DNA of 8,269 nucleotides from JBPBPI01 sp050954885 (GCA_050954885.1 JBPBPI010000215.1:1-8269); one strand, 5' to 3'. Shown: positions 1 through 6,762, counted from the stretch's first letter. The notes: a model not told the origin generated them from the letters alone. Translations and numbers: made by a program.

Positions 1-1
1 A

Positions 2-1057
2 TATAAAACAGAACACGTTCCCTTAAATCTATGCTATATCCGTAACTCATTCACTCAAAATATCAAAGACAAATCATTACGTCAATCAGCTATATATCAA
101 ACATTGGGATCAGATTTAATTTACCTTTTCTCTTTGGAACACGGTTGGTCAGCCTTTGATGCGGCGGGCAAACATATCGAAAATGCCCGAGAAAATCACA
201 CTGGACTTCCAATTTACAGTTTATACGGACCGGCTTTTAAAAAAAATCTCGCCATTTTTGAAACTTTAGATGTGGTGATTATTGATATTCAAGACGTGGG
301 GGTACGTTGTTATACCCATGCAGCGGTCTGTGCCAAAGTATTTGACTATGCTTCAAGTCATGTGCCTTCACTTAACTTTATAATCTGTGATCGCCCCAAT
401 CCTTTGGGCTCTAAAGTTAACAAACCGTTCTTTAAATCTGAGTTAAAATCTTTGGTCAGTTATATTGATGTGCCTTTTCAACATGGCAAAACAGTTGGTG
501 AATTACTGAATGATCATAATCACTCTTTAAATCAACCAGTTTCACTTGAAATCATACCGCATCAAGAAGATTTTGATTTTACACAACATCTTTGGGTTCC
601 CATATCACCCGGATTGCCCGCTTTAAATTCAGTTCTTTTGTATCCGGGTTTGGTGTTGCTGGAAGGCACCAACGTGTCTGAGGGCCGCGGATCAACCTTG
701 CCTTTTCAATGCGTGGCAGCCCCTGAATTAGACAGTCAAAAAATTATTAATGTGCTCAATAATATTCCCAATAGCGGTATCATGGCATGTCCTTTCAGCT
801 TTACGCCAGAGACTGGTGAATTGGCCCATCAACCCTGTCGAGGCGCACAAATTCATGTGGTGAATCCTGAACAAGTTAATGGCCTTTGGCTTGGTCTTCA
901 TCTTTTACAAGCATTGATTCAACATTATCCTCGTTTTGAATGGACCCTATACAAAGAAAAATATTGGATTGATCAATTAACCGGCAGTACTCATTTAAGA
1001 GAATCATTTAATAAAGGCGTGTCGTGTGAAAAAATTTTATCTGATTTAGATTATTGA
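2..1057 (+). CDS. DUF1343 / NamZ-type exo-beta-N-acetylmuramidase family protein, 5' end outside window
   Basis: The frame is open to the left edge and the true start lies upstream. A TTG at 104 is only an internal codon, because the 34 codons before it align with the usual beta-strand region of the family. Family landmarks in fragment numbering are EHG at 46-48, DIQDVGVRCY at 95-104, DRPNP at 130-134 and EGTNVSEGRGS at 221-231. The end, 'IDQLTGSTHLRE..F..G', is typical of the family C-terminus. The 351 visible residues suggest that a few tens are missing. Characterised members (NamZ, GH171) release N-acetylmuramic acid from the non-reducing end of peptidoglycan fragments, so a role in wall turnover or recycling is inferred. 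The usual PEHG is LEHG here, and the residues after it also differ. Export cannot be judged without the N-terminus. No terminator separates it from the next gene. Confidence 0.9.
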   Translation, partial: YKTEHVPLNLCYIRNSFTQNIKDKSLRQSAIYQTLGSDLIYLFSLEHGWSAFDAAGKHIENARENHTGLPIYSLYGPAFKKNLAIFETLDVVIIDIQDVGVRCYTHAAVCAKVFDYASSHVPSLNFIICDRPNPLGSKVNKPFFKSELKSLVSYIDVPFQHGKTVGELLNDHNHSLNQPVSLEIIPHQEDFDFTQHLWVPISPGLPALNSVLLYPGLVLLEGTNVSEGRGSTLPFQCVAAPELDSQKIINVLNNIPNSGIMACPFSFTPETGELAHQPCRGAQIHVVNPEQVNGLWLGLHLLQALIQHYPRFEWTLYKEKYWIDQLTGSTHLRESFNKGVSCEKILSDLDY

Positions 1058-1077
1058 ATGACTGAAAATTAAAACCT

Positions 1078-1105
1078 ATACTCTCTCAAAAAATAAAGGG
1101 AGTAT
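1078..1105 (+). promoter_or_regulatory. Hairpin enclosing the ribosome binding site of the TPR gene
   Basis: ATACTCTCT (1078-1086) pairs with AGGGAGTAT (1097-1105), giving nine pairs including one G-U, around a 10-nt A-rich loop. The right arm contains the whole Shine-Dalgarno AGGGAG (1097-1102), five bases before the ATG at 1108. If it folds, it would hide the ribosome binding site. No T-run follows, so it does not look like an intrinsic terminator of the upstream gene. The pairing is seen directly. A regulatory role is inferred. Confidence 0.45.
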
Positions 1106-1107
1106 TC

Positions 1108-2552
1108 ATGTTATATCCATTAAATTTTGTATTTTGGAAAAAGGTGAGTCTATTTTTGCTCACCATTAATTTTATAAATTTTGATGTTTTTGCATCTTTA
1201 GCAATTGAATCTGAAAACCAGCAACAAAATCCATCAGCTTTAATAGAACGTCTCACTCAAGCGATTGACAAAGAATCTATTGAAGAAATGAGGTGTATCA
1301 AACCTGAGGGCGAAATATTATTAAAACAAGACTTAGATCCGGCCATAAAAATAACAGTAATGAGTGCTTTGGGCCTGGTCACTTTTCTTTTAGAAGATGA
1401 AGTTCAAGGAAGAGAAATGATCAATCAAAGTATGAAGATTTTTGAAGAATCTCATGCTTTGGATCAAGCTCTTATGATGCGGCCTTGGTTTTATTTGGGC
1501 ATCATGAACGAACATCAAAATAACTACGGTCAAGCGGTGGCCAGCTTTACCGAATGTTTTTTTCTACAACAAAACTGTTTTTCTGAAGATCTCGTTTACC
1601 AAGCATCCGTTCAACTTCATTTGGGAAAAGTCTATCAAAAACTTTGTAATTATCATATGGCATTTGAATTTGTCCAACAAAGCCATGATACTTATCAAAA
1701 GTTATTGGGGCAAGAAGATGCTAAAACTTATTTATCTAAATTGAACATAGCCATTATTCATGAAAACTCAGGTAATTATGAAGAAGCCCAAAAATTATTA
1801 TCTGAATGCCTAGATTTCTATCAAAAAAATAAGCAAACGATGGGGGGTAAATACGCTTGGACAAAGTTACATTTAGCTCATGTTAATCATAAACTAGGGT
1901 TTCAGGAGAAAGCTCAAAGCCTTTATGAAGAGGCGGTTGAAATTTACAAAAATATATATGCTGAAGATGGCATTACAGTCGCTTGGTCTTCTGTACATTT
2001 GGGAGATTTTTATCGAGATATAGGAGAATTTGAGAAGCTGAACAAATTATCAAAAAGAGCTTACTTGTTTATCAAAAAATTTATACAGAAGATCACATAT
2101 GTTTGGCCTGGGTTTTAAATCAATTGGGCAAAATATATCGAGATACCGGACGTTATCGTGAGGCAAAAAAGCTGATCGGTCAAAGCTTGGTCACTTATAT
2201 AAAAGAATATGGCGAAGATCATCTTAGAACGGGATTTATCTTAAGAGACCTAGGTGATCTCTTTCTTTTGACAAAAAATTTAAAGTCAGCAGAAAATTAC
2301 TTTCATCAAGCTTTAATGATTATGAGGGCTTATAAACCTGCAGAAAGTTATATAGATTTACAAAAATTGAGTGATGTTTATTCTGAAAAATGTAATAAAG
2401 CTCTCACTGAAGGAGATCAAGTTTTAGAGCAAGTGTGCAAAGATCACTCAATTGAATATTTAGAAAATTCATTATCTATAATAGAGCTTTATTTACCTCC
2501 TAATTCTCCTTATCGTTTGGGAATTATGAATAAGCTTAAAAAATTGAAGTAA
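1108..2552 (+). pseudogene. Exported TPR-repeat protein, split by a one-base frameshift
   Basis: ATG at 1108 follows a strong AGGGAG. The N-terminus looks like a Sec signal peptide: KK at 11-12, then a hydrophobic stretch, with likely cleavage after VFA at residue 29. After a helical region come TPR units of the 42-residue kinesin-light-chain type. The equivalent Leu/Ile positions 172, 214, 256 and 298 are exactly 42 apart. The frame then ends at 2118 in non-TPR sequence, while the -1 frame carries on the TPR pattern to 2552. Adding one A in the AAG at 2035-2037 gives GEFEKAEQ, puts the next repeat at 42 residues again, and restores a protein of about 481 residues. The downstream piece alone could start only at a TTG near 2103 with no visible ribosome site. 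The function is unknown; such repeats usually bind other proteins. A sequencing error, a true pseudogene or ribosomal frameshifting are all possible. I see no canonical slippery site at the break. Confidence 0.8.
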
Positions 2553-2597
2553 CACTTAAGATATTTTTAATTAATTTAAAATAAAGTAATAAGAACA

Positions 2598-2641
2598 AAA
2601 AATAAGCGTACTATTTTTAAATAAATAATACGCTTATTTTT
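2598..2641. terminator. Bidirectional intrinsic terminator between convergent genes
   Basis: The 13-base arm AAAAATAAGCGTA (2598-2610) is perfectly complementary to TACGCTTATTTTT (2629-2641), with an 18-nt AT-rich loop. A T-tract follows on the plus strand and an equivalent one on the minus strand. It lies 45 bases after the TPR stop and 15 bases beyond the HAD stop, so it can end both transcripts. Confidence 0.88.
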
Positions 2642-2655
2642 ATATTTATAACTTT

Positions 2656-3336
2656 TCAAGCCTGTGCTTGTTTGACTGGAAAATCAGACACATAGTTCAG
2701 AATTTGTGGAAATTCTGTAATAATATCAAAGGCACCGGCCATACGTAAGACTTCGTCGTGACCAACAAAGGAATGACCACCGCCTGTGAATCCTAAAACA
2801 GACATACCGGCCGCTTTTGCGGCTTTAACACCAGTGGGGCTGTCTTCAATCACCAAACAATTTTTAGGATCAACCCCTAATTTTTGTGCCGCCGCTAAAT
2901 ATACATCAGGCGCTGGTTTACCATTTTCAACCATGTCGGCACCAAAGATGCACCCAAAGAAATAATCAATTAATCCTGTTTTTGAAAGAATAAAAGTCAA
3001 GGTTTCACTGTAAGAATTTGAAGCAATTGCCTTTGGCAGGGCTAAAAGGGCGATTGTGTCTTCAACACCCGCAACCGCTTCTAAATGTTCATGAAAACTT
3101 TCTTCAAGACCGCGTTTAAATTCATCCTCAAAATTATCAGGAATTTTATCACTCCAATGTTTACGATAATACGCAAAACTTTCTTGAGCCGTTTTGCCAA
3201 AACATTCGGCGCGCAGTTCTTCCTCGATAACGTCACAACCATAGGATCTTAAAAGGCGCAGTTCAACCTCGGAACTGACTTTTTCGCTGTTGACCAAAAC
3301 GCCGTCACAATCGAATATTATTGCTTCATAAGTCAT
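2656..3336 (-). CDS. HAD-superfamily hydrolase, subfamily IA (beta-phosphoglucomutase / sugar-phosphate phosphatase-like)
   Basis: At 226 residues it has the usual size for this family, and all four HAD motifs are intact. Motif I is FDCDGVLVNSE, with nucleophile D9 and acid/base D11. Motif II is ASNS, with S106. Motif III is K140 in GKPAPDVY. Motif IV is IEDSPTGVKAA, with metal-binding E164 and D165. Residues about 17-90 form the helical C1 cap that sets substrate choice. The GFTGGGH near 182-188 resembles phosphatases of the 6-phosphogluconate/YieH type, but the substrate cannot be read from sequence. The enzyme should be cytosolic and Mg-dependent. The start at 3336 is backed by AAGGAT seven bases upstream on the minus strand. 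The gene stands alone, convergent to the TPR gene and divergent from the lipoprotein-trmL-hemF group. Its promoter carries an operator-like palindrome. Confidence 0.92.
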   Translation of the reverse strand: MTYEAIIFDCDGVLVNSEKVSSEVELRLLRSYGCDVIEEELRAECFGKTAQESFAYYRKHWSDKIPDNFEDEFKRGLEESFHEHLEAVAGVEDTIALLALPKAIASNSYSETLTFILSKTGLIDYFFGCIFGADMVENGKPAPDVYLAAAQKLGVDPKNCLVIEDSPTGVKAAKAAGMSVLGFTGGGHSFVGHDEVLRMAGAFDIITEFPQILNYVSDFPVKQAQA

Positions 3337-3372
3337 GAAAATATCCTTATTTTTTTGTTGAATAGAATCATA

Positions 3373-3391
3373 TTACCTGAATTATAGGTAA
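3373..3391 (-). promoter_or_regulatory. Promoter -10 box inside an operator-like palindrome, upstream of the HAD gene
   Basis: Read on the minus strand, a perfect TATAAT (plus-strand ATTATA, 3381-3386) lies about 45 bases before the HAD start codon. Its -35 is weak (TTTATT-like). The box sits within the inverted repeat TTACCT-N7-AGGTAA (3373-3378 and 3386-3391). A protein bound there would block the promoter. The repeat and the -10 box are seen directly. Regulator binding is inference. Confidence 0.45.
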
Positions 3392-3496
3392 AAAGAGAGT
3401 AAAATAAATCACGTTAAATGATCTACTTGATCGGTTGATTTTTTTAAGCGATGATACCAAAATAATAAAAATTATAACAAGTAAGCGTATCATACT

Positions 3497-3934
3497 TTGA
3501 AAAATTTCATATTACTTCTGGTCTTTATTTTTTGCCTAAATGCCTGTGTCGATTCACCAGAAAATAATCTTCAAGAAAATAGATCAAATCCCCAATCTTT
3601 ATCACCTTACATTTTATGGCAAACTTTCGAGGGAAGTGCGAGCATCAAAGGACTGTCGCATTCAACCATTTTGCATGTGGCAACCCTTGCACAAAATCTT
3701 TTTGCTACCGGTCAAATTGGTCAAAAGATCATGTGGACTTATGCAGGCGATAGCGGTGAGATTGCGATCATAGATATTTTACAAAGAACAACGGTGCCTT
3801 GCTTGCAGTATGGTCAAAAAATTACGACCTCTCAAGAAATGCGCCGAAGTCAGGGCCTTGCCTGTGTCGATCAATTTAATATTTGGTATATTGTCGAAGA
3901 AAATCCCATTGACCGACCACCACACATGTTTTAA
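3497..3934 (+). CDS. Small lipoprotein, resembling the RT0821/Lpp0805 surface protein family
   Basis: The only workable start is TTG at 3497. An in-frame stop lies at 3482-3484 and no ATG occurs before the hydrophobic segment. The ribosome site is weak. Residues 1-17 form a lipoprotein signal peptide, MKNFILLLVFIFCLNAC, with the lipid-bearing cysteine at C17. A short Asn/Ser-rich tether follows. The mature domain (about 38-135) has a W...DSGE strand region. It then has two cysteines, C102 and C123, in a 'VPCLQYGQKITT...GLACVDQFNIWYIV' arrangement. This recalls the C-terminal 'CR.Y......G.AC...G.W.I' pattern of the RT0821/Lpp0805 surface proteins. That assignment is tentative; lipoprotein status is firmer. 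The gene opens the transcript that runs into trmL 12 bases later. No clean promoter is visible; TTGATT (3435-3440) with AATAAT (3461-3466) has a spacer that is too long. Confidence 0.75.
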   Translation: MKNFILLLVFIFCLNACVDSPENNLQENRSNPQSLSPYILWQTFEGSASIKGLSHSTILHVATLAQNLFATGQIGQKIMWTYAGDSGEIAIIDILQRTTVPCLQYGQKITTSQEMRRSQGLACVDQFNIWYIVEENPIDRPPHMF

Positions 3935-3946
3935 AAATTAACCATT

Positions 3947-4429
3947 ATGCGACTTGCTTTATATCAACCTGAAATTCCTCAAAACACGGGAACGCTTTTG
4001 CGTTTATGTGCCTGCTGGGGTGTGCCTTTAGATATCATAGAACCCTGTGGTTTTTCTTTATCAGATACCCGACTGCGTCGGGCAGGGATGGATTATGTTG
4101 AACGTGCCCAGTACCAACGTCATGCCTCTTGGCAAGCCTTTCAAGAAGCCCAATTGGGACGGATTATTTTGCTGACGCCTCATACAATGCTTCATTACAC
4201 AGACTTTTCTTTCGGTGTCGATGATATTTTGTTGTTAGGTCAAGAAAGCGTGGGTGTTCCTGATACGGTTGCAGATCAAATTTCCATTCATGTTAAAATT
4301 CTGATGTTGCCTGACCGAAGGTCTATCAATGTAGCATTGTCGGGTGCCATTGTGTTGGGCGAGGCTTTGAGGCAAACAAACCTTTTTCCTGAGCGATCAG
4401 AAACTTTTGAAAATGTGAGAGAGAATTGA
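3947..4429 (+). CDS. trmL: tRNA (cytidine(34)-2'-O)-methyltransferase TrmL
   Basis: This is a SPOUT-class methyltransferase of 160 residues, close to the usual ~155. In the family, TrmL uses S-adenosylmethionine to methylate the 2'-hydroxyl of the wobble nucleotide in tRNA-Leu species, as a homodimer in the cytosol. Motif 1 is YQPEIPQNTG at 6-15. The knot region contains LLLGQESVGVP at 95-105, with GQE in place of the more common GRE. The third motif runs from about 120 to 144 and includes RSINVALSGAIVLGEALRQT, which forms the SAM-binding trefoil knot. The region around residues 39-53 (SDTRLRRAGMDY) also fits the family. ATG at 3947 is 12 bases after the lipoprotein stop, with no clear Shine-Dalgarno. 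The stop overlaps the hemF ATG by one base, so coupled translation is likely. The trmL-hemF pairing is common in alphaproteobacteria. Confidence 0.95.
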   Translation: MRLALYQPEIPQNTGTLLRLCACWGVPLDIIEPCGFSLSDTRLRRAGMDYVERAQYQRHASWQAFQEAQLGRIILLTPHTMLHYTDFSFGVDDILLLGQESVGVPDTVADQISIHVKILMLPDRRSINVALSGAIVLGEALRQTNLFPERSETFENVREN

Positions 4430-5310
4430 TGACAGCCGCTTCTTTAATACCAAATCTTAATCCTGAAAATTTAGCAGATCATCAACGAGCAGCACAAGTT
4501 TGGTTTGAACATCTGCGCGATCAAATTTGTGAAAAGTTTATGGTACTTGAGCAATTATATTGCCAAACCCATTCAGATGCCGTGCCAGGTCAATTTGTCT
4601 TCACACCCTGGACCCGTGCAGAAGGGGGCGGTGGCACCATAGGTTTGATGAAGGGATCTGTGTTTGAAAAGGTAGGTGTCAATGTCTCAACCGTGTGGGG
4701 AGAATTTGCCCCTCAATTTCAAGCCCAAATCCAAGGTGCAGAAGTTGACCCTCGCTTTTGGGCCAGTGGTATTTCAATTGTGGCGCACATGCGTTCGCCT
4801 TTGGTGCCTGCCATTCATATGAACACGCGCCATATCGTCACCACAAAGGCCTGGTTTGGTGGCGGGACAGACCTGACACCTTATTATCCTTTTGACGAAG
4901 ATACTCAAGAATTTCACGAGGCCTTGAAAGCCACCTGCAATTTATATGATGCGTCATATTATCCAAAATTTAAAAAATGGTGTGATGAATATTTTTATCT
5001 GCCCCACCGGAAAGAAACTCGCGGGGTAGGGGGAATTTTTTACGATTATATCAACACCGGTAATTGGGACAATGATTTTGCCTTTACCCAGAGTGTGGGA
5101 AGGACTTTTCTTGAAAGTTATGCAAAAATTGTTGAAAGACGAATGAATTTACCGTGGACCTCTGAGCAAAGAGAGCATCAGCTTCAACGGCGTGGACGGT
5201 ATGTCGAATTTAATTTGCTTTACGATCGTGGCACCATGTTTGGACTGAAAACCGATGGCAATATCGAAGCCATTCTCATGTCGATGCCCCCTGAGGCAAA
5301 ATGGCCATGA
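4429..5310 (+). CDS. hemF: Oxygen-dependent coproporphyrinogen III oxidase HemF
   Basis: HemF converts coproporphyrinogen III to protoporphyrinogen IX by two O2-dependent oxidative decarboxylations, in the cytosol. The ATG at 4429 overlaps the trmL stop (TGATG) and is preferred over the TTG three bases earlier; GAGAGA just upstream may serve as a weak ribosome site. The product is 293 residues. Recognisable blocks are PWTRAEGGGGTIG (60-72), KVGVNVSTVWGEF (81-93), HMNTRH (130-135), WFGGGTDLTPYYP (142-154), RGVGGIFYDY and RRGRYVEFNLLYDRGT. H130, R134 and D148 correspond to human CPOX H258, R262 and D282. The protein stops at PPEAKWP, about 20-25 residues before the end of the E. coli enzyme. 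From memory this is the usual alphaproteobacterial ending, so I do not call it truncated. It implies heme synthesis under oxygen. Confidence 0.97.
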   Translation: MTAASLIPNLNPENLADHQRAAQVWFEHLRDQICEKFMVLEQLYCQTHSDAVPGQFVFTPWTRAEGGGGTIGLMKGSVFEKVGVNVSTVWGEFAPQFQAQIQGAEVDPRFWASGISIVAHMRSPLVPAIHMNTRHIVTTKAWFGGGTDLTPYYPFDEDTQEFHEALKATCNLYDASYYPKFKKWCDEYFYLPHRKETRGVGGIFYDYINTGNWDNDFAFTQSVGRTFLESYAKIVERRMNLPWTSEQREHQLQRRGRYVEFNLLYDRGTMFGLKTDGNIEAILMSMPPEAKWP

Positions 5311-5312
5311 GG
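5309..5312 (+). promoter_or_regulatory. Shine-Dalgarno GAGG that sets the start of the lipoprotein deformylase
   Basis: GAGG at 5309-5312 overlaps the hemF stop codon (5308-5310) and lies six bases before the ATG at 5319. In-frame ATGs at 5301 and 5307 lie upstream of or on top of it. The 5319 start is therefore preferred, and it yields a clean lipoprotein signal peptide. Ribosomes ending hemF would be well placed to start the next gene. Confidence 0.7.
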
Positions 5313-5318
5313 ATAAAA

Positions 5319-5978
5319 ATGAAACCTGTTTACATAAAATTTAGAAAATTAAATTTACAATGGTTGTTAGGATTATCTTTTTTAACAGGATGTACCACTG
5401 TGACTGATTTGCCCCATTATGTTGTAATCAACAATGCTGAGTGTGCCAACCGAGAGGTTCTAACGACGCCCGCCAAAGAAGTTTCTTTTCCTTTATCGGC
5501 AGAAAATCAGACAATTGTCGACTTATTGGTTGAAAAATTTAGACAAGAGAAAAATTGTGCCGGACTTGCAGCACCGCAAATTGGATTTAATTGTCGTATC
5601 ATTGTTTTTTCGGCCCCAGATGACCCAAAATTAAAGAAATGGCGTCCTGATCTTAGCGATACTATGGGAGAGACTTTATGGTTAAATCCATCATATCAAG
5701 GCCTATCAGATAAAAAATTTTCAGATTATGAAGGGTGTTTCTCGGTCCATGGCTTAGGTGGACCGGTTGCGCGCTTTGAAGAAATTTCGTATCGCGCTTA
5801 TAACGCCCAAGGTAAAATTATCGAAGGAAAAGCCAAAGGTTTTTTGGCGCGCATTATTCAACATGAAGTTGATCATCTTAATGGTATTTTATTTTGGGAT
5901 CTGATTGAAAAAGATCAACTTTTGCCCATTGAAACGTATCGTAAAATAAGATCTGATGCCTTGAAGCAAGGTCGTTAG
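5319..5978 (+). CDS. Peptide deformylase homologue with a lipoprotein signal peptide
   Basis: All three deformylase motifs are present in 219 residues. Motif 1 is GLAAPQ at 82-87, preceded by C-A where G-V/I is usual. Motif 2 is EGCFS, with metal ligand C140 and Phe in place of the common Leu. Motif 3 is QHEVDHLNG, with H182, catalytic E183 and H186. It should therefore bind a metal and could hydrolyse N-formyl groups. The N-terminus is odd for this normally cytosolic enzyme: MKPVYIKFRK (basic), then a hydrophobic run ending in the lipobox LTGC with C25, followed by a further ~20 residues before the deformylase fold. The +2 residue is Thr, not the Asp of inner-membrane retention, so outer-membrane sorting is possible. 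It ends the lipoprotein-trmL-hemF run, eight bases after hemF. It may be the cell's ribosomal deformylase with a misleading N-terminus, or an envelope enzyme acting on other formyl peptides. The fold is sure; the location is inferred. Confidence 0.9.
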   Translation: MKPVYIKFRKLNLQWLLGLSFLTGCTTVTDLPHYVVINNAECANREVLTTPAKEVSFPLSAENQTIVDLLVEKFRQEKNCAGLAAPQIGFNCRIIVFSAPDDPKLKKWRPDLSDTMGETLWLNPSYQGLSDKKFSDYEGCFSVHGLGGPVARFEEISYRAYNAQGKIIEGKAKGFLARIIQHEVDHLNGILFWDLIEKDQLLPIETYRKIRSDALKQGR

Positions 5979-6005
5979 AATCTCTATAAATACATTTAAA
6001 TAAAA

Positions 6006-6032
6006 TTGACAGAAAGATAATATTTTAATAAT
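6006..6032 (+). promoter_or_regulatory. Candidate promoter of the first exported paralogue
   Basis: A consensus -35 TTGACA (6006-6011) is followed after 15 bases by AATAAT (6027-6032), a 5/6 match to the -10 box with a short spacer. The -35 lies in AAATAAAATTGAC (5998-6010), which recurs exactly at 6901-6913 before the second paralogue. The implied leader is about 125 nt. The surrounding DNA is almost pure A/T, so the -10 position is uncertain. Confidence 0.45.
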
Positions 6033-6050
6033 TATGTAATAAATTTTCTG

Positions 6051-6083
6051 TATATTTATAAATATAAACAAAATATTTTTGTT
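6051..6083 (+). repeat. Two adjacent dyads in the leader of the first exported paralogue
   Basis: TATATTTATAAATATA (6051-6066) is a perfect 16-base palindrome. It abuts AACAAAA-TAT-TTTTGTT (6067-6083), which has perfect 7-base arms. A third inverted repeat, ACAGAAA (6009-6015) with TTTCTGT (6045-6051), spans the region just upstream. AT-rich sequence makes chance palindromes common, but three in about 75 bases is notable. Confidence 0.4.
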
Positions 6084-6162
6084 ATTTAAGTAATTGTATC
6101 AATAAAATTATTAACATTATAATATTTTAAAGTTTATAATTTATTTTTGTAAAGGAAATACA

Positions 6163-6762
6163 ATGAAAAAATTATTACAAACAACGTCAATAGTTGCCCT
6201 TATATTGATGTCAACACAAGCTTTTGCCTCAGATATAAACAACTCAGTATCTACACCGCAAATGACAACTGTGTCAATGGTTGTGCCTGCACCAGCCGTT
6301 CAAGCCAATTCTATATCCATGGCAGATTTAGCACTTCCAGGTGCCGATCATGATATTTTTGAAGCAATTTATAGGGATGTTCAAGTAAAAATTTTTGCAA
6401 GGACAGGTGCAGGTAGTAAAGATTATAGTATTATTGAATTTATCAATAAAATAAAAGCCCAAAGACTTTATAATCCAGCCTCTTGGAATGAATTTCAAAA
6501 AAGAACATTTGCTCATGATCCCAATGATATTAATATGGTATCCAAAGAACAACAGCTTGCCAATATTAAAGCCATCTTTTATAAATCTTTTCTCGAAAAA
6601 ACACCTACACATAAACACATTATAGAATTGCAAGCGGTTGGTGCCGCAGATCCAAGGTCTGTTGATCAAATTATCTTCAGCATGTCTAATAAGGGTACCG
6701 CCAATGCTGTACAATCCAATCCACTTCAAGGAATGGTCAATGGTATGATGAATAAAAGATAA
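6163..6762 (+). CDS. Exported protein of an unrecognised family, short paralogue
   Basis: I do not recognise this 199-residue protein. ATG at 6163 follows AAAGGAA six bases upstream. Residues 1-22 are a clear Sec signal peptide: MKK, a hydrophobic core, then TQAFA, with cleavage before S23. Residues ~23-55 are a low-complexity Ser/Thr/Val/Pro/Ala linker containing VPAPA. Residues ~65-165 form a predicted mostly helical domain with NPASWNEF (104-111) and FAHDP (116-120). A Gln-rich helix and 'FLEKTPTHKHIIEL' follow. The same domain occurs in the gene at 7085-8011. The tail is Met/Asn/Gly-rich and ends MVNGMMNKR. There are no cysteines in the mature part and no second membrane segment, so it is probably periplasmic or secreted. 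It appears to be a single-gene unit with its own candidate promoter and terminator. Confidence 0.85.
   Translation: MKKLLQTTSIVALILMSTQAFASDINNSVSTPQMTTVSMVVPAPAVQANSISMADLALPGADHDIFEAIYRDVQVKIFARTGAGSKDYSIIEFINKIKAQRLYNPASWNEFQKRTFAHDPNDINMVSKEQQLANIKAIFYKSFLEKTPTHKHIIELQAVGAADPRSVDQIIFSMSNKGTANAVQSNPLQGMVNGMMNKR

Noticed and set aside
2050..2082. Programmed -1 ribosomal frameshifting at A-runs in the TPR gene
   Set aside because: The A-runs at 2052-2056 and 2074-2079 do not form a canonical X-XXY-YYZ heptamer in the correct phase, and TPR residues are already lost upstream at 2038. A one-base deletion explains the data better.
3417..3446. Short GATC-based repeat before the lipoprotein gene, considered as a terminator
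   Set aside because: Only a four-base stem forms before the T-run, and no upstream plus-strand transcript needs ending there.
3540..3773. Plus-strand open frame inside the lipoprotein gene, other frame
   Set aside because: It is a shadow of the 3497-3934 gene. That frame has a lipoprotein signal and family-like cysteines, while this one has nothing recognisable.
5280..5310. Possible C-terminal truncation of HemF
   Set aside because: It is shorter than the E. coli protein, but ending near PP..KWP is, as I recall, the normal form in alphaproteobacteria. All catalytic blocks are upstream.
5889..6071. Minus-strand open frame of 60 codons rich in Ile, Phe and Tyr
   Set aside because: It overlaps the deformylase 3' end antisense and AT-rich intergenic DNA. 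It has no ribosome site, and its composition is what random A/T sequence gives.
6328..6729. Minus-strand open frame of 133 codons
   Set aside because: It lies wholly antisense to the exported paralogue at 6163-6762, which has a signal peptide, a ribosome site and a homologue. The minus frame has none of these.
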